Numbered from the stretch's first letter, positions 1 through 9,879 are shown. The stretch is 64,000 nucleotides of DNA from Paracoccus sp. S1E-3 (GCF_013868135.1 NZ_JACEMU010000004.1:186001-250000); one strand, 5' to 3'. Numbers and translations: made by a program. Notes: a model not told the origin generated them from the letters alone.

Positions 1-1762
1 CGAGAAGCCGCCCAATCGCCGCCAGATATTCCGCATCCGGCGCCGCCCCCCGGATCATGGCCAGAAGCGTGTCGCGCGCCAGTTCGCGCGCCGCTTCCCA
101 ACGGGCGAAGGGGTCGGTGTCATGGGCCAGCAGGAAGGCCCGGTCCGAGGCCGAGAGGTCACGCTTCAGGACCACCGGCGCGGAAAAACCCCGCAGGGCC
201 GAGACCATCGGCCGCGTCGCCAGACCGTCGAAGGTGAAGTCCTGCGCGGCTTCGGTCATTTCCAGAACGGTGGTCGGCACCACCTCGTCCCCATTGGGTG
301 ACAATAGCCCCACGGCGATCGGGATCACGCGGGCAGGCTTGTCCTGCTGGCCCGGCGTGGGCGGCGTCGACTGGGTGAAGCGCAGCGTCAGGCGCCCGGC
401 GTCGGCATCCCAATCCTCGGTCATGGTCAGGATCGGGGTGCCGGCATCGGTATACCAGCGTTTGAACTGGGTCAGGTCGCGACCGGTCGCGTCCTCGAAC
501 ACTTTCAGCCAGTCCTCGATGGTGGCGGCATCGCCATCATGGCGGTCGAAATACAGATCCAGCGCCCGGCGATAGCTGTCGTCGCCGATCAGCGTCTTCA
601 GCATACCGATCACCTCGGCCCCTTTTTCATAGACGGTGGCGGTATAGAAATTGTTGATCTCGATATAGGATTCCGGCCGCACGGGATGGGCCAGCGGACC
701 CTGATCCTCGCGGAACTGGCGCGCGCGCAGGGTCAGCACGTCATTGATGCGCTTCACCGGCGCGCTGCGCATGTCGGCGGTGAACTGCTGGTCGCGGAAG
801 ACCGTCAGGCCCTCCTTCAGACACAGCTGGAACCAGTCGCGGCAGGTGATGCGATTGCCGGTCCAGTTGTGGAAATATTCGTGGCCGATCACACCTTCGA
901 TCCGTTCATAGTCGCCATCGGTCGCAGTTTCGGGCGACGCAAGGACCAGCTTGGAGTTGAAGATGTTCAACCCCTTGTTCTCCATCGCGCCCATGTTGAA
1001 ATCGTCGACGGCGACGATATTGAACACATCGAGATCGTATTCGCGTCCGTAGGCTTCCTCGTCCCATTTCATCGACCGGATCAGGCTGTCGAGCGCGTAA
1101 CCGGCGCGCGGCTCGTCACCGGGGCGGACCCAGACATTCAGGTCGACGGACTGCCCCGACATGGTGGTGAATTCGCCCGAAACGGCGCGCAGATCGCCCG
1201 CCACCAGCGCGAACAGATAGGCGGGTTTCTTCCAGGGATCCTGCCAGACGGCCAGTCCCGGTTCCTCGCGCAGAGGATTGCCGTTCGACAGCAGCACCGG
1301 CAGATCGGAATGGATGGTCACCTCGAAAGGGGCCATCACATCGGGGCGATCGGGGTAGGGGGTGATATGGCGAAAGCCCTCGGCCTCGCATTGGGTGCAG
1401 AACATGCCGTTCGACAGATACAGACCTTCGAAGGCGGTATTGGCCGAGGGGTCGATGGTGACCTCGCTCTGCAGGGTGAAGCGGGCAGGCAGAGCGGCGT
1501 GGATGGTCAGCGTCTCGGCCGCGCGAGTCCAGTCCGCCGGCGTCAGGTCGACCCCGTCAACCGCCAGCCGGTGCAATATCACGCCGGCGCCGATATCCAG
1601 CACCAGATCGCCGGCAAGCACGCGTTCCATGTCCAGAGCGGCCTGAACCACGGTGGCCTTCGGATCCAGGGCGAAATCCAGCCGCACCTGCCTGATCTCG
1701 AAAGGATAGGGGCGATAATCCGCCAGCAGATGCGGGGTCTGTTGGGATTGGGCAGCGGGCAT
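1..1762 (-). CDS. pepN: aminopeptidase N, 3' end cut by window edge
   Basis: M1-family zinc metallopeptidase that removes N-terminal residues from peptides in the cytoplasm. The reverse strand is open from an ATG at 1762 to the window edge, giving the first 587 or so residues of a protein normally about 850 long. The exopeptidase motif GAMEN lies near residue 257 and the zinc/catalytic motif HEYFHNWTGNR near residue 294, close to the E. coli PepN positions. The protein begins MPAAQSQQTPHLLADYRPYP, which matches the PepN N-terminus. It is divergent from the alanine-rich gene at 1903. The C-terminal domain is outside the window, so completeness cannot be judged. Confidence 0.95.
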   Translation of the reverse strand, partial: MPAAQSQQTPHLLADYRPYPFEIRQVRLDFALDPKATVVQAALDMERVLAGDLVLDIGAGVILHRLAVDGVDLTPADWTRAAETLTIHAALPARFTLQSEVTIDPSANTAFEGLYLSNGMFCTQCEAEGFRHITPYPDRPDVMAPFEVTIHSDLPVLLSNGNPLREEPGLAVWQDPWKKPAYLFALVAGDLRAVSGEFTTMSGQSVDLNVWVRPGDEPRAGYALDSLIRSMKWDEEAYGREYDLDVFNIVAVDDFNMGAMENKGLNIFNSKLVLASPETATDGDYERIEGVIGHEYFHNWTGNRITCRDWFQLCLKEGLTVFRDQQFTADMRSAPVKRINDVLTLRARQFREDQGPLAHPVRPESYIEINNFYTATVYEKGAEVIGMLKTLIGDDSYRRALDLYFDRHDGDAATIEDWLKVFEDATGRDLTQFKRWYTDAGTPILTMTEDWDADAGRLTLRFTQSTPPTPGQQDKPARVIPIAVGLLSPNGDEVVPTTVLEMTEAAQDFTFDGLATRPMVSALRGFSAPVVLKRDLSASDRAFLLAHDTDPFARWEAARELARDTLLAMIRGAAPDAEYLAAIGRLL

Positions 1763-1902
1763 ATGCGGGCCTTTCGGAAAATGCTTTGCAAATGGGAACT
1801 TGTCCTGTCTCTCCGAGTTAAGCGCAAGATAGCCGCCTCGCAAGCCGCTGGGGTTTTCCTGCGGCGAATAACGAACCGGCAGATATTCTGAAGGAGACCT
1901 AC

Positions 1903-2475
1903 ATGGCCAACTACGATCCGAACGATCCGAACAAGACAACCGTGCGCGAAACCTATGTCGAGCCGGTCGAAAAGCGCTCGTCGCCGCTGCCGCTGATCAT
2001 CGGCATCCTGCTGGCTCTGGCGCTCGCTTACTTCGTGCTGACCCGCTTCATGGGCAACGACGATACCGTCGTGGTAGAGGAGCCCGCCGTGACCGCGCCG
2101 GCTGAAACTGCGCCCGCCGCCGCGGCGACCGATGCAGAAGCCGCCGCCGACAACGCCGCCGCCGCCGCCGACAGTGCGACCGAAGCCGCCAGCGATGCCG
2201 CTGCCGCCGCAGGTGACGCCGTCGAGGCTGCGGGTGAGGCCGCCGTTGCTGCGGGCGACGCCGCCGCGACCACCGCGGGCGAAGCCGCTTCGGATGCCGC
2301 CACCGCCGTTGAAGGCGCGGCTTCGGACGCAGCGACGGCCGCCGGCGAGGCTGCCTCGGATGCCGCAAGGGCTGTCGAAGGCGCGGCCAGCGACGCCGCG
2401 GACGCCATTGAAGGCACCACGACCGAAACTCCGGCCGTGCCGCCTGCGACCACCACGACCCCGCCCGCCAACTGA
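1903..2475 (+). CDS. alanine-rich membrane-anchored hypothetical protein
   Basis: I do not recognise a named family. The 190-aa product has a hydrophilic N-terminus (about 28 residues), one transmembrane helix at about residues 29-48 (LPLIIGILLALALAYFVL), then about 130 residues composed almost only of Ala with regularly spaced Asp, Glu, Gly and Ser, in imperfect repeats of the type GEAASDAA and EGAASDAA, and a short Pro/Thr C-terminus. The topology suggests an anchored periplasmic low-complexity or coiled-coil-like stalk. An AAGGAGA Shine-Dalgarno sits about 7 nt before the ATG. It stands alone, followed by its own terminator. The repeat makes alternative frames look open; the frame with the transmembrane helix and ribosome binding site is the real one. 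Confidence 0.75.
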   Translation: MANYDPNDPNKTTVRETYVEPVEKRSSPLPLIIGILLALALAYFVLTRFMGNDDTVVVEEPAVTAPAETAPAAAATDAEAAADNAAAAADSATEAASDAAAAAGDAVEAAGEAAVAAGDAAATTAGEAASDAATAVEGAASDAATAAGEAASDAARAVEGAASDAADAIEGTTTETPAVPPATTTTPPAN

Positions 2476-2514
2476 TCCCGGACGGACGCAAAGCGGCGCA
2501 AATCGCGCCATCGG

Positions 2515-2545
2515 GGCCGCTGCACCAACGTGCAGCGGCCTTTTT
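2515..2545 (+). terminator. intrinsic terminator after the alanine-rich gene
   Basis: Perfect 11-bp stem GGCCGCTGCAC/GTGCAGCGGCC with a 4-nt loop, followed directly by five T. Confidence 0.9.
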
Positions 2546-2671
2546 GCACCTGTTTCAAAAGTTTCAATGACCCGCCAGGACATTTTCACAAGCTTACCGG
2601 GCGCCAATTGCTTGTGAACCATTCTTTCGCAATGATACACCTTTCCCGACCGACATCGGAGGGAGATGGCG

Positions 2672-4246
2672 ATGAAGATTGGCGCATTGAAGGAAAGCCA
2701 GGATGGCGAAGCGCGGGTGGCGATCACGCCCTCCACGACGGCGCATCTGAAAAAGCTTGGACATGAAGTGCATATCGAAACCGGCGCGGGTGCGCGGGCC
2801 GGGTTCTCGGATGCGGATTACGAGGCGGCGGGGGTGATCATTCATCCCACGCCCAAGGCCCTGACCGAGGCCGTCGACGTGGTGGTGAAGGTTCGCCCCC
2901 CCGAAGATGCCGAAATCAAGCGGATGCATGAAGGCCAGACGCTGATTTCCTATTTCTACCCGGCCCAGAATGCCGCATTGCTGGAAGCCGCGCGCGTGCA
3001 GGGCGTCACCGCCATCGCGATGGACATGGTGCCGCGCATCAGCCGCGCGCAGAAGATGGACGCACTGTCCTCGATGGCCAATATCGCCGGCTACCGGGCG
3101 GTGATCGAGGCGGCGAACAATTTCGGCCGCTTCTTCACCGGCCAGGTGACGGCCGCGGGCAAGGTGCCCCCGGCCAAGGTGCTGGTGGTGGGTGCGGGCG
3201 TGGCCGGTCTGGCCGCGATCGGCACCGCGGTCAGCCTGGGCGCGCAGGTCTATGCCTTCGACGTCCGCCCCGAAGTCGCCGAGCAGATCGAATCGATGGG
3301 CGCGGAGTTCGTCTTCCTCGAATTCGACGAACCGGCGCAGGACGGCGCGGCCACGGGCGGCTATGCGGCCCCTTCCAGCCCCGAATTCCGCGAGAAGCAG
3401 CTGGCGAAGTTCCGCGAGCTGGCCCCGCAGATGGACATCGTCATCACCACCGCGCTGATCCCCGGCCGCGATGCTCCGATCCTTTGGACGAAGGACATGA
3501 TCGAGGCGATGAAGCCCGGCAGCGTCATCGTCGACCTGGCCGCTGAAAAAGGCGGCAATGCCGAACTGACCCAGCCGGACGAAAAGATCGTCACCGAAAA
3601 CGGCGTCACCATCATCGGCTACACCGACTTCCCTTCGCGGATGGCCACCCAGTCTTCCGAGCTTTACGGCAATAACATCCGCCATTTCCTGACCGATCTG
3701 ACGCCCGCCAAGGACGGCAAGATCGTGCAGAACATGGAAGACGACGTGATCCGGGGCGCCACCGTCACCCATGACGGCGACATCACCTATCCGCCGCCGC
3801 CGCCCAAGATCGCCGCCATCGCGGCGCAGAAGCCGAAGGAAAAGAAGAAAGAACTGACGCCCGAGGAGCGCCGCGCCGCCGAGGTCGCCGCCTTCAAGGC
3901 CCAGACCCGGTCACAGGTCACGCTGCTGGCCGCGGGCGCGGTCGTCATGCTGCTGGTCGGGCTGTTCGCGCCGGCCTCGTTCCTGTCGCATTTCATCGTC
4001 TTCGTGCTGGCCGTCTTCGTGGGCTTCCAGGTGATCTGGAATGTCAGTCATTCGCTGCACACGCCCTTGATGGCGATCACCAACGCCATCTCCTCGATCA
4101 TTATCGTGGGGGCGCTGATGCAGATCGGCTCGGGCTCGTGGCTGGTGGTCCTGCTGGCCATGCTGGCGGTGCTGATGGCCGGCATCAACATCTTCGGCGG
4201 CTTCCTGGTCACGCGCCGGATGCTCGCCATGTTCCAGAAATCGTAA
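2672..4246 (+). CDS. pntA: proton-translocating NAD(P) transhydrogenase subunit alpha
   Basis: Inner-membrane transhydrogenase subunit that couples proton influx to hydride transfer from NADH to NADP+, supplying NADPH together with PntB. The N-terminal part is the NAD(H)-binding domain I, starting [20 protein letters not shown] and containing the Rossmann loop [15 protein letters not shown] near residue 170. A charged linker ([15 protein letters not shown]) leads to C-terminal transmembrane helices from about residue 415. The single long alpha chain corresponds to the E. coli type (510 aa), not to the split PntAA/PntAB type. Two ATGs are possible, 2666 and 2672; GGAGGGAG at 2658-2665 abuts the first and is correctly spaced for the second, so I chose 2672. 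It lies 10 nt from pntB. Confidence 0.96.
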   Translation: MKIGALKESQDGEARVAITPSTTAHLKKLGHEVHIETGAGARAGFSDADYEAAGVIIHPTPKALTEAVDVVVKVRPPEDAEIKRMHEGQTLISYFYPAQNAALLEAARVQGVTAIAMDMVPRISRAQKMDALSSMANIAGYRAVIEAANNFGRFFTGQVTAAGKVPPAKVLVVGAGVAGLAAIGTAVSLGAQVYAFDVRPEVAEQIESMGAEFVFLEFDEPAQDGAATGGYAAPSSPEFREKQLAKFRELAPQMDIVITTALIPGRDAPILWTKDMIEAMKPGSVIVDLAAEKGGNAELTQPDEKIVTENGVTIIGYTDFPSRMATQSSELYGNNIRHFLTDLTPAKDGKIVQNMEDDVIRGATVTHDGDITYPPPPPKIAAIAAQKPKEKKKELTPEERRAAEVAAFKAQTRSQVTLLAAGAVVMLLVGLFAPASFLSHFIVFVLAVFVGFQVIWNVSHSLHTPLMAITNAISSIIIVGALMQIGSGSWLVVLLAMLAVLMAGINIFGGFLVTRRMLAMFQKS

Positions 4247-4256
4247 GGAGGGCGCC

Positions 4257-5759
4257 ATGGAGCAAGTGGTCGTTATTTCCGATCCCGCCGTGCCCGCCCA
4301 CCTGATGGCGGCGCTGCCAGAATTCGGCTTCACCACCGCCGCTTACGTGGTGGCGGCGGTGCTATTCATCCTGTCGCTGGGCGGTCTTTCGGGGCAGGAA
4401 AGCGCCAAGCGTGCGGTCTGGTACGGCATTGCCGGCATGACGCTCGCCGTGGTGGCGACGCTGCTGGGGCCGGGCTCGGGCAACTGGCTGCTGTCGCTGG
4501 TGATGATCGCCATCGGCGGCGCCATCGGCTGGGTGGTGGCCAAGCGTGTCCAGATGACCGAGATGCCGCAGCTGGTCGCCGCCATGCACTCGCTGGTCGG
4601 GCTGGCGGCGGTCTTCGTCGGCTTCAACGCCCAGTTCGAACTGGGCCGCGTCACCCGTCTGCTGCGCAACAACGCCGCCCAGACCTTCGAGGGCTTTGCC
4701 GCCGTGCTGGCCCACAAGACCCCGCCCGAAATCGCCATGCTGAAGATCGAGGTCGCGCTCGGCATCTTCATTGGTGCGGTGACCTTCACCGGCTCGGTCG
4801 TGGCCTATGGCAAGCTGGCCGGCAAGATCGACGGCAAGCCGCGGAAGCTGCCGGGCGGCCATCTGCTGAACGCCGGTGCTCTGGCGCTGGTGGTGCTGTT
4901 CACGATCCTTTACTGCGCCGGCGTCGGTCCGGGCACCTTCTGGCTGCTGCTGATTACTGCGCTCGCCTTCTTCATCGGCTGGCACCTGATCATGGGGATC
5001 GGCGGCGCCGACATGCCGGTCGTGGTCTCGATGCTGAACAGCTATTCCGGCTGGGCGGCGGCGATGATCGGCTTCACGCTGGGCAATGACCTGCTGATCG
5101 TGGTCGGCGCGCTGGTGGGGTCCTCGGGTGCGATCCTGTCCTACATCATGTGCAAGGCGATGAACCGCAACTTCGTCAGCGTGATCCTGGGCGGCTTTGG
5201 GGGCACCACCGGTCCGGCGGCGGAAATCGAGGGCGAGCAGATCGCCATCGACGCCGAAGGCGTAGCGGCGGCCCTGAACGAGGCCGACAGCGTCATCATT
5301 GTGCCGGGCTACGGCATGGCGGTGGCGCAGGCGCAGGGGCCGGTGTCGGAACTGACCCGCAAGCTGCGCGCCGCCGGCAAGGAGGTCCGCTTCGCGATCC
5401 ATCCGGTCGCCGGGCGCCTGCCGGGGCATATGAACGTGCTGCTGGCCGAGGCAAAGGTGCCTTACGACATCGTCATGGAGATGGACGAGATCAACGAGGA
5501 TTTCCCCAACACCGACGTGGTGATCGTGATCGGCTCGAACGACATCGTGAACCCGGCTGCACAGGAGGACCCCAACAGCCCCATCGCCGGCATGCCGGTG
5601 CTGGAGGTCTGGAAGGCCAAGAACGTCTTCGTCAGCAAACGGGGGCAGGGGACCGGCTATTCCGGCATCGAGAACCCCTTGTTCTACAAGGAAAATACCC
5701 GGATGTTCTATGGCGATGCCAAGGATTCCGTGAACGCGCTGCTGCCCCTGATCGAATAA
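4257..5759 (+). CDS. pntB: NAD(P) transhydrogenase subunit beta
   Basis: Partner of PntA: carries most of the proton channel and the NADP(H)-binding domain III. The first 270 or so residues are a series of transmembrane helices; the C-terminal soluble domain shows [15 protein letters not shown] (about residue 347) and [10 protein letters not shown] (about 426), the conserved NADP-site motifs. At 500 aa it is somewhat longer than E. coli PntB because of an N-terminal extension. AAGGAGGG precedes the ATG. It is translated from the same message as pntA, and the operon ends at the terminator directly downstream. Confidence 0.96.
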   Translation: MEQVVVISDPAVPAHLMAALPEFGFTTAAYVVAAVLFILSLGGLSGQESAKRAVWYGIAGMTLAVVATLLGPGSGNWLLSLVMIAIGGAIGWVVAKRVQMTEMPQLVAAMHSLVGLAAVFVGFNAQFELGRVTRLLRNNAAQTFEGFAAVLAHKTPPEIAMLKIEVALGIFIGAVTFTGSVVAYGKLAGKIDGKPRKLPGGHLLNAGALALVVLFTILYCAGVGPGTFWLLLITALAFFIGWHLIMGIGGADMPVVVSMLNSYSGWAAAMIGFTLGNDLLIVVGALVGSSGAILSYIMCKAMNRNFVSVILGGFGGTTGPAAEIEGEQIAIDAEGVAAALNEADSVIIVPGYGMAVAQAQGPVSELTRKLRAAGKEVRFAIHPVAGRLPGHMNVLLAEAKVPYDIVMEMDEINEDFPNTDVVIVIGSNDIVNPAAQEDPNSPIAGMPVLEVWKAKNVFVSKRGQGTGYSGIENPLFYKENTRMFYGDAKDSVNALLPLIE

Positions 5760-5777
5760 GGGATCGCGCAAAGAACA

Positions 5778-5805
5778 AAGGGCGGCGCCGACGCGCCGCC
5801 CTTTT
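5778..5805 (+). terminator. terminator between convergent pntB and L,D-transpeptidase gene
   Basis: Nine-bp stem GGGCGGCGC/GCGCCGCCC with a 4-nt loop, flanked by AAA on the left and TTTT on the right. It can therefore serve pntAB and, less strongly, the convergent gene. Confidence 0.85.
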
Positions 5806-5822
5806 GCCATTGTGTCAACAGG

Positions 5823-6335
5823 TTACGGATAGATCATGATCGGCGTGCCATCGGGGACCATGGCATAGATATCCTCGATCTCGGCATCGGTCACGGCGAT
5901 GCAGCCCACGGTCCAGTCGCGCTTGGTGGCGACGCGGCCCTCGGGACCCTGGCCATGGATGAAAATGTCGCTGCCCACCTGCAGGCCCTGGGCCAGGGCG
6001 CGGGCCTTGTCGGCCTCGTTCGGATAGGAGATCCCGACCGAGAGGTGATAGCGCGAATTAGGATTGCGCCGGTCGATATAGTAGAGCCCCTCGGGAGTCT
6101 TGCCGTCGCCTTCGTATTCCTTGTTGCCGACCGGGGCATAACCGAGACCAAAATTATAGGACTTGATCGGGCGGGTGCCGGAATAGAATGTCATCACGCG
6201 GCGCGACTTGAACACGTCGATGCGGGTGACGGGCGGCCCGGAATAGGTCTTGAACTTGGGATCGGTGGTCGAGCAGCTGGCAATCGCCAGCAGGCTGGCG
6301 CCGCCCAGCATCAGTTTCAGGAAGTCCCGCCGCAT
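5823..6335 (-). CDS. YkuD-family L,D-transpeptidase lipoprotein
   Basis: Predicted L,D-transpeptidase, a cysteine enzyme that makes 3-3 cross-links in peptidoglycan or attaches proteins to it. The 170-aa protein has a Tat/Sec-like N-terminus MRRDFLKLMLGGASLLAIASC in which IASC forms a lipobox, so it is probably a lipoprotein on the periplasmic side. The YkuD catalytic signature is complete: HGQG near residue 127 and TVGCIAVTD with the nucleophilic Cys near residue 145. It lacks LysM or other cell-wall-binding domains. Its neighbours do not indicate an operon. Confidence 0.88.
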   Translation of the reverse strand: MRRDFLKLMLGGASLLAIASCSTTDPKFKTYSGPPVTRIDVFKSRRVMTFYSGTRPIKSYNFGLGYAPVGNKEYEGDGKTPEGLYYIDRRNPNSRYHLSVGISYPNEADKARALAQGLQVGSDIFIHGQGPEGRVATKRDWTVGCIAVTDAEIEDIYAMVPDGTPIMIYP

Positions 6336-6483
6336 CCGTTATCCTTTCATGCGCCCGCCGTTTTGCGCCGCATTGTGACCGCTGGGGCAGGGCGGTGCAA
6401 TGCGGCCACGCTTCACGAGGGCTTGAGCAGCCCATCCTTACGTCCCGCTTTGTGGATCGCAGCGGCCCGGCTAACCTGCCGGA

Positions 6484-7767
6484 ATGGATCGCAATCTTGA
6501 CCACCCATTGCGCACCACATTGGTGAACGAACTGCACGCCCGGCCATCGCCACGGGTGCGGGCGCCGTGCCATGCCGTCTATCTGGCCTTCAAGGAACCG
6601 CGCGAGGCCGCCGCCCGCGACCGCAGCCTTGACGTCGCCCATCTCGCGCAGTTGGCACATCGCCACGGTGCGCCCAAACCCGACGAGGAGACGAGCCATT
6701 ATGCCGCCCGTCTCGGCCGCTATGACGTGACATGGGAAAGCCATACCGAGTTCGTCAGCTATACCGCCATCGCTGAAGGGCTGCCGGCGCGGCCCTTCGA
6801 CCCGAGCGCCGCGGCCATCTTCGCCGCCGACTGGCAGGCCAGGGCGCCGGGGCGCCGTGTCACCGCCGTCATGGTGCGGGTCGAGCAGATGCCCGAAGAC
6901 CAGTCGGGGATCGAGCGCGAACTGGCCGACTGGTTCAGTGTCGACAGCCTCGCGACCTTCTGGGTGCTAGACAAATCGGCGCTTGTCGCCTCGGACTTCC
7001 GTATCGACCCGGATGGTTGGATGCGCTTCGCCGTCTTCGTCCGCCCGGATCTGGGGTCGGGGCGCACCGGGCGCATCATCCAGCGCCTGTGCGAGATCGA
7101 GACCTATCGCGCCATGTCCATGCTGGGCCTGGAACGCGCGCGAATGCTGTCCGAGCGGCTGAACGCGCTGGAACCCGAACTGGCCGCCATGACCGGAGAC
7201 ATGGAAAACGGTCCCGCCGAAACCACGCTGCATCGACTGCTCTCGGTGGCCGCGCAACTGGAATCGCTGGCCACGCAAAGCGTTTTCCGCTTTGGCGCCA
7301 CCCGCGCATATGAGGCGATCGCCATGGATCGCGTACGCGCGCTGCGCGAAGAACGCTTCAAGGACAGGCAGTTACTCGGTGAATTTCTGACGCGGCGTTA
7401 TGATCCGGCGATGCGGACCGTGAAATCGACCGAGGCGCGGCTGAACCAGATGCTGGAACGCACCGGCCGCGCGGGAGAGTTGCTGCGCACCCGCATCGAG
7501 GTCGAGCGCAGCGCCCAGAATCAGCAATTGCTGGAAAGCATGGACCACCGGGCCGAGCTGCAACTGCGCCTGCAGCACACGGTCGAGGGACTGTCGGTGG
7601 TGGCCATCAGCTATTATGCCGTCGGGCTGCTGGGCTATATGTCGGCGCCGCTGGCGAAATCGGCCGGTATCGACAAGACCGTGCTGATGGCGCTGGCGAC
7701 ACCTGTCGTTGTCGGGCTGGTCTGGCTGGGTTTGCGGCGGCTGAAAGCGGCGATCCATCATTCGTGA
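6484..7767 (+). CDS. DUF3422 family membrane-anchored protein
   Basis: 427-aa protein beginning MDRNLDHPLRTTLVNELHARP, the characteristic start of DUF3422 proteins. The long soluble N-terminal region (about 350 residues) has helical, partly coiled-coil stretches near residues 270-365. Two transmembrane helices follow at about 367-387 (LSVVAISYYAVGLLGYMSAP) and 397-418. The family is common in alphaproteobacteria and beta/gammaproteobacteria but I know of no established biochemical role. It is monocistronic by appearance. Confidence 0.85.
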   Translation: MDRNLDHPLRTTLVNELHARPSPRVRAPCHAVYLAFKEPREAAARDRSLDVAHLAQLAHRHGAPKPDEETSHYAARLGRYDVTWESHTEFVSYTAIAEGLPARPFDPSAAAIFAADWQARAPGRRVTAVMVRVEQMPEDQSGIERELADWFSVDSLATFWVLDKSALVASDFRIDPDGWMRFAVFVRPDLGSGRTGRIIQRLCEIETYRAMSMLGLERARMLSERLNALEPELAAMTGDMENGPAETTLHRLLSVAAQLESLATQSVFRFGATRAYEAIAMDRVRALREERFKDRQLLGEFLTRRYDPAMRTVKSTEARLNQMLERTGRAGELLRTRIEVERSAQNQQLLESMDHRAELQLRLQHTVEGLSVVAISYYAVGLLGYMSAPLAKSAGIDKTVLMALATPVVVGLVWLGLRRLKAAIHHS

Positions 7768-7819
7768 CTGGACGGGTCGGGGCAGGGCGGCGATAACGCC
7801 CCCAAACATGGAGAATCCA

Positions 7820-7894
7820 ATGAAAGTCCTACTCGCCCTTGCCGCTGTTCTGGCCCTGTCCGCTTGCGGGGTCCCGCTGGTTCCGTTCATCTGA
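7820..7894 (+). CDS. very small lipoprotein, 24 aa
   Basis: ATG at 7820 encodes MKVLLALAAVLALSACGVP and five further residues before TGA. It is almost only a lipoprotein signal: Lys2, a hydrophobic core and a lipobox LSAC, leaving a mature peptide of about nine residues. GGAGAA lies 8 nt before the start, and the stop is 5 nt from the next ATG, so it is probably co-translated with the ArsC-like gene. Such tiny lipoproteins are easily missed; function unknown. Confidence 0.6.
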   Translation: MKVLLALAAVLALSACGVPLVPFI

Positions 7895-7899
7895 TCGCC

Positions 7900-8241
7900 A
7901 TGACGAAAGCGCTGAAGATATACGGCCTCGACTATTGCTCGACGGTGCAGAAGGCCCGTGCGGCGCTGGAAGGTGCCGGCTGGCGGATTGATTTCCGCGA
8001 TGTGAAGGCAGACCCTCTCAGCCCGGCGGAGTGGCAGGATATGCTGGACCATTTCGGCGAGAAGCTGGTCAATCGTGCCAGCCTGACCTGGCGCGGCATG
8101 TCCGAGGAGGAGCGCGCCTTGCCGCCGGTCGAGATGCTGGCCGCGAAGCCTGCGCTGATGAAACGCCCGGCCATCGACCTTGACGGTCAGTATTTTCTGG
8201 GATGGACAGCGAATGTGAAACGTGCGCTCGGCGCCGAATAG
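7900..8241 (+). CDS. ArsC/Spx-family thioredoxin-fold protein
   Basis: 113-aa ArsC-like protein of the YffB/Spx superfamily. The N-terminal beta-strand is followed by YGLDYCSTVQKA with a single redox Cys at residue 13 and no CXXC. The C-terminal part has RPAIDLDGQYFLGWTANVK, matching the KRPxI segment of this family. Glutathione-dependent reductase activity is suggested for relatives, but a true arsenate reductase is unlikely because no ars genes are near. The ATG at 7900 is preferred to an upstream TTG that would lie inside the tiny lipoprotein gene. Confidence 0.85.
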   Translation: MTKALKIYGLDYCSTVQKARAALEGAGWRIDFRDVKADPLSPAEWQDMLDHFGEKLVNRASLTWRGMSEEERALPPVEMLAAKPALMKRPAIDLDGQYFLGWTANVKRALGAE

Positions 8242-8263
8242 CCATTCGGGGCGCGAGGCGCAT

Positions 8264-8818
8264 CTAGTCCTTCCACTTGATCGAGCAGCCCATCGAGGCG
8301 ACCTGATCGCGCGGGCCAAGACCTGTCTGTGCGATCTGCACCATCGCCTCGAACAGTTCGCGCCGGGCATTGCCGGGGCCGGCCTGGCGCCCCGAAGCAT
8401 CCAGTCGGCCACGGTATTGCAGCTTGCCCGCGGCATTGTAGCCGAAGAAATCCGGCGTGCATTCCGCGCCATATGCCCGCGCCACATCCTGCGATGCGTC
8501 ATAAAGATACGGGAAATCGAAGCCATGTTTCGTGGCCTCGGCCTTCATGAATTCCGGCGCGTCCTGCGGATAAGTGGCGACATCATTGGCCGAGATGGCA
8601 ACGACGCCGACGCCATGATCACGCCGCAGCTCGGCCGCGTCACGGGTGATCCGGTCGATTACGGCCTGAACATATGGGCAGTGATTGCAGATGAACATGA
8701 CCAGCGTGCCGTTCGGACCCCGCAGGTCATCCAGCCGGTAGAATTGCCCATCAGGATCCGGCAGCACGAAATCCACGATCGGCGCATCGAAATCGCATAC
8801 CGGTGTTGAAACGGCCAT
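8264..8818 (-). CDS. thioredoxin-fold AhpC/TSA-like protein
   Basis: 184-aa cytoplasmic protein with a redoxin fold. It carries a CXXC redox pair in MFICNHCPYVQAVIDR (Cys44 and Cys47), followed by the cis-Pro segment ECTPDFFGYNAAGKLQYRGR. This is the widely distributed thioredoxin family member whose sequence reads CNHCPYV; its substrate is not established. No signal peptide is visible, so it probably acts in the cytoplasm. It is convergent with the ArsC-like gene (22 nt gap). Confidence 0.85.
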   Translation of the reverse strand: MAVSTPVCDFDAPIVDFVLPDPDGQFYRLDDLRGPNGTLVMFICNHCPYVQAVIDRITRDAAELRRDHGVGVVAISANDVATYPQDAPEFMKAEATKHGFDFPYLYDASQDVARAYGAECTPDFFGYNAAGKLQYRGRLDASGRQAGPGNARRELFEAMVQIAQTGLGPRDQVASMGCSIKWKD

Positions 8819-9228
8819 CTTATCCTCGCATTCACGGTCTGGCGTAATAAAGGATGGCGGCGCTGCGACCGCAAGGTCTCGACCAGCGATAGCACTCAGA
8901 CCGCCTCGCGGATTTTAAGATTGTAGTTACATAATACCGATTATTGATATTACGCATGCTGCCCCATGGGCCTGTGAACCCGTCGAATTGGTAAGGCTTC
9001 CCCTCCGCCGCGCCGTAACGTCGGTCGATGTCCTTCGCCCTTTTCCACCGGTCATCACTCCGAACAGTCAGCCTGACGATGAGATGCTGATCGCGATGGT
9101 GGCGCAGGCAATTTGGGCGGATCGAGCACGTCACGGCGCGTCGGCTGATGCGGCCTCAAACGACTGCGCGCCCTTGCGAGCGGTCCGCCCATCCCCTACA
9201 TCTTTTCAGAAAGCCAAAGGATAGCCGC
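8819..9228 (+). other. 410-nt gap before bolA, no gene recognised
   Basis: It holds an AT-rich stretch at 8910-8955, in contrast to the GC-rich surroundings, which may contain divergent promoters for the redoxin and bolA genes. A 100-codon reverse-strand reading frame (8832-9134) spans it, but its composition and sequence match nothing I know and there is no ribosome binding site. Confidence 0.4.
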
Positions 9229-9471
9229 ATGGCCATGGAAGCCCACGACATTGAAGCCCTGATCCGCGCTGCGTTCCCCGACGCACAGATCGAGATCACC
9301 GACCTTGCCGGCGACGGTAATCATTTCGCTGCCGAAGTCATCGACGAATCCTTTCGTGGCCTGAACCGTGTCCAGCAGCAACGCGCCGTCTATGCGGCGC
9401 TCGACGGCAGGATGGACGGCCCGAACGGGCAGTTGCACGCCCTTGCCCTGACCACCAAAGCCCCCGATTGA
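9229..9471 (+). CDS. BolA family protein
   Basis: 80-aa BolA/IbaG-like protein with the class II KH fold. The core reads HFAAEVIDESFRGLNRVQQQR, with the conserved His and the helix that follow the loop used for [2Fe-2S] co-ligation with monothiol glutaredoxins. It lies 12 nt upstream of the CGFS glutaredoxin gene, the classical BolA-Grx4 partnership in iron-sulfur cluster trafficking and iron sensing. ATGs at 9229 and 9235 are both possible; the first is used here. Symbol left open because bolA and ibaG cannot be distinguished safely. Confidence 0.92.
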   Translation: MAMEAHDIEALIRAAFPDAQIEITDLAGDGNHFAAEVIDESFRGLNRVQQQRAVYAALDGRMDGPNGQLHALALTTKAPD

Positions 9472-9482
9472 GGACCCCTCCG

Positions 9483-9845
9483 ATGACCGATGCGCGCGCG
9501 CAGATTCAACAGACGCTGGACGAGAACGATGTCGTCCTGTTCATGAAAGGCACCAAGGAAATGCCGCAATGCGGGTTTTCCAGCCGCGTTGCCGGGGTGC
9601 TGAACTACATGGGTGTCGCTTACCGCGATGTGAACGTGCTGGCCGATGAGGCTGTGCGCCAGGGCATCAAGGAATATTCCGACTGGCCGACCATTCCCCA
9701 GCTTTACGTCAAGGGCGAGTTCATCGGTGGCTGCGATATCGTTACCGAAATGACCCTCTCGGGCGAACTGGACCAGCTGTTCGACCAGAAGGATATCACC
9801 TACAACAAGGATGCGGCTGAAAAGATCCGTGCCGCAAACGCCTGA
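9483..9845 (+). CDS. grxD: monothiol glutaredoxin, Grx4 family
   Basis: 120-aa monothiol glutaredoxin that binds a [2Fe-2S] cluster with glutathione and transfers it to targets. The active site reads MPQCGFSS (Cys30, CGFS type), preceded by the GSH-binding Lys in FMKGTK and followed by WPTIPQLYVKGEFIGGCDI, all canonical for Grx4. GAGGACC precedes the ATG at 9483. It is co-transcribed with the BolA gene and ends before a strong terminator. Confidence 0.96.
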   Translation: MTDARAQIQQTLDENDVVLFMKGTKEMPQCGFSSRVAGVLNYMGVAYRDVNVLADEAVRQGIKEYSDWPTIPQLYVKGEFIGGCDIVTEMTLSGELDQLFDQKDITYNKDAAEKIRAANA

Positions 9846-9879
9846 TTGGGCACCAGAAAAGCCGCAGCTGATCTTCACG

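Noticed and set aside
8832..9134. 100-codon reverse frame upstream of bolA
   Set aside because: No ribosome binding site or recognisable sequence, atypical composition.
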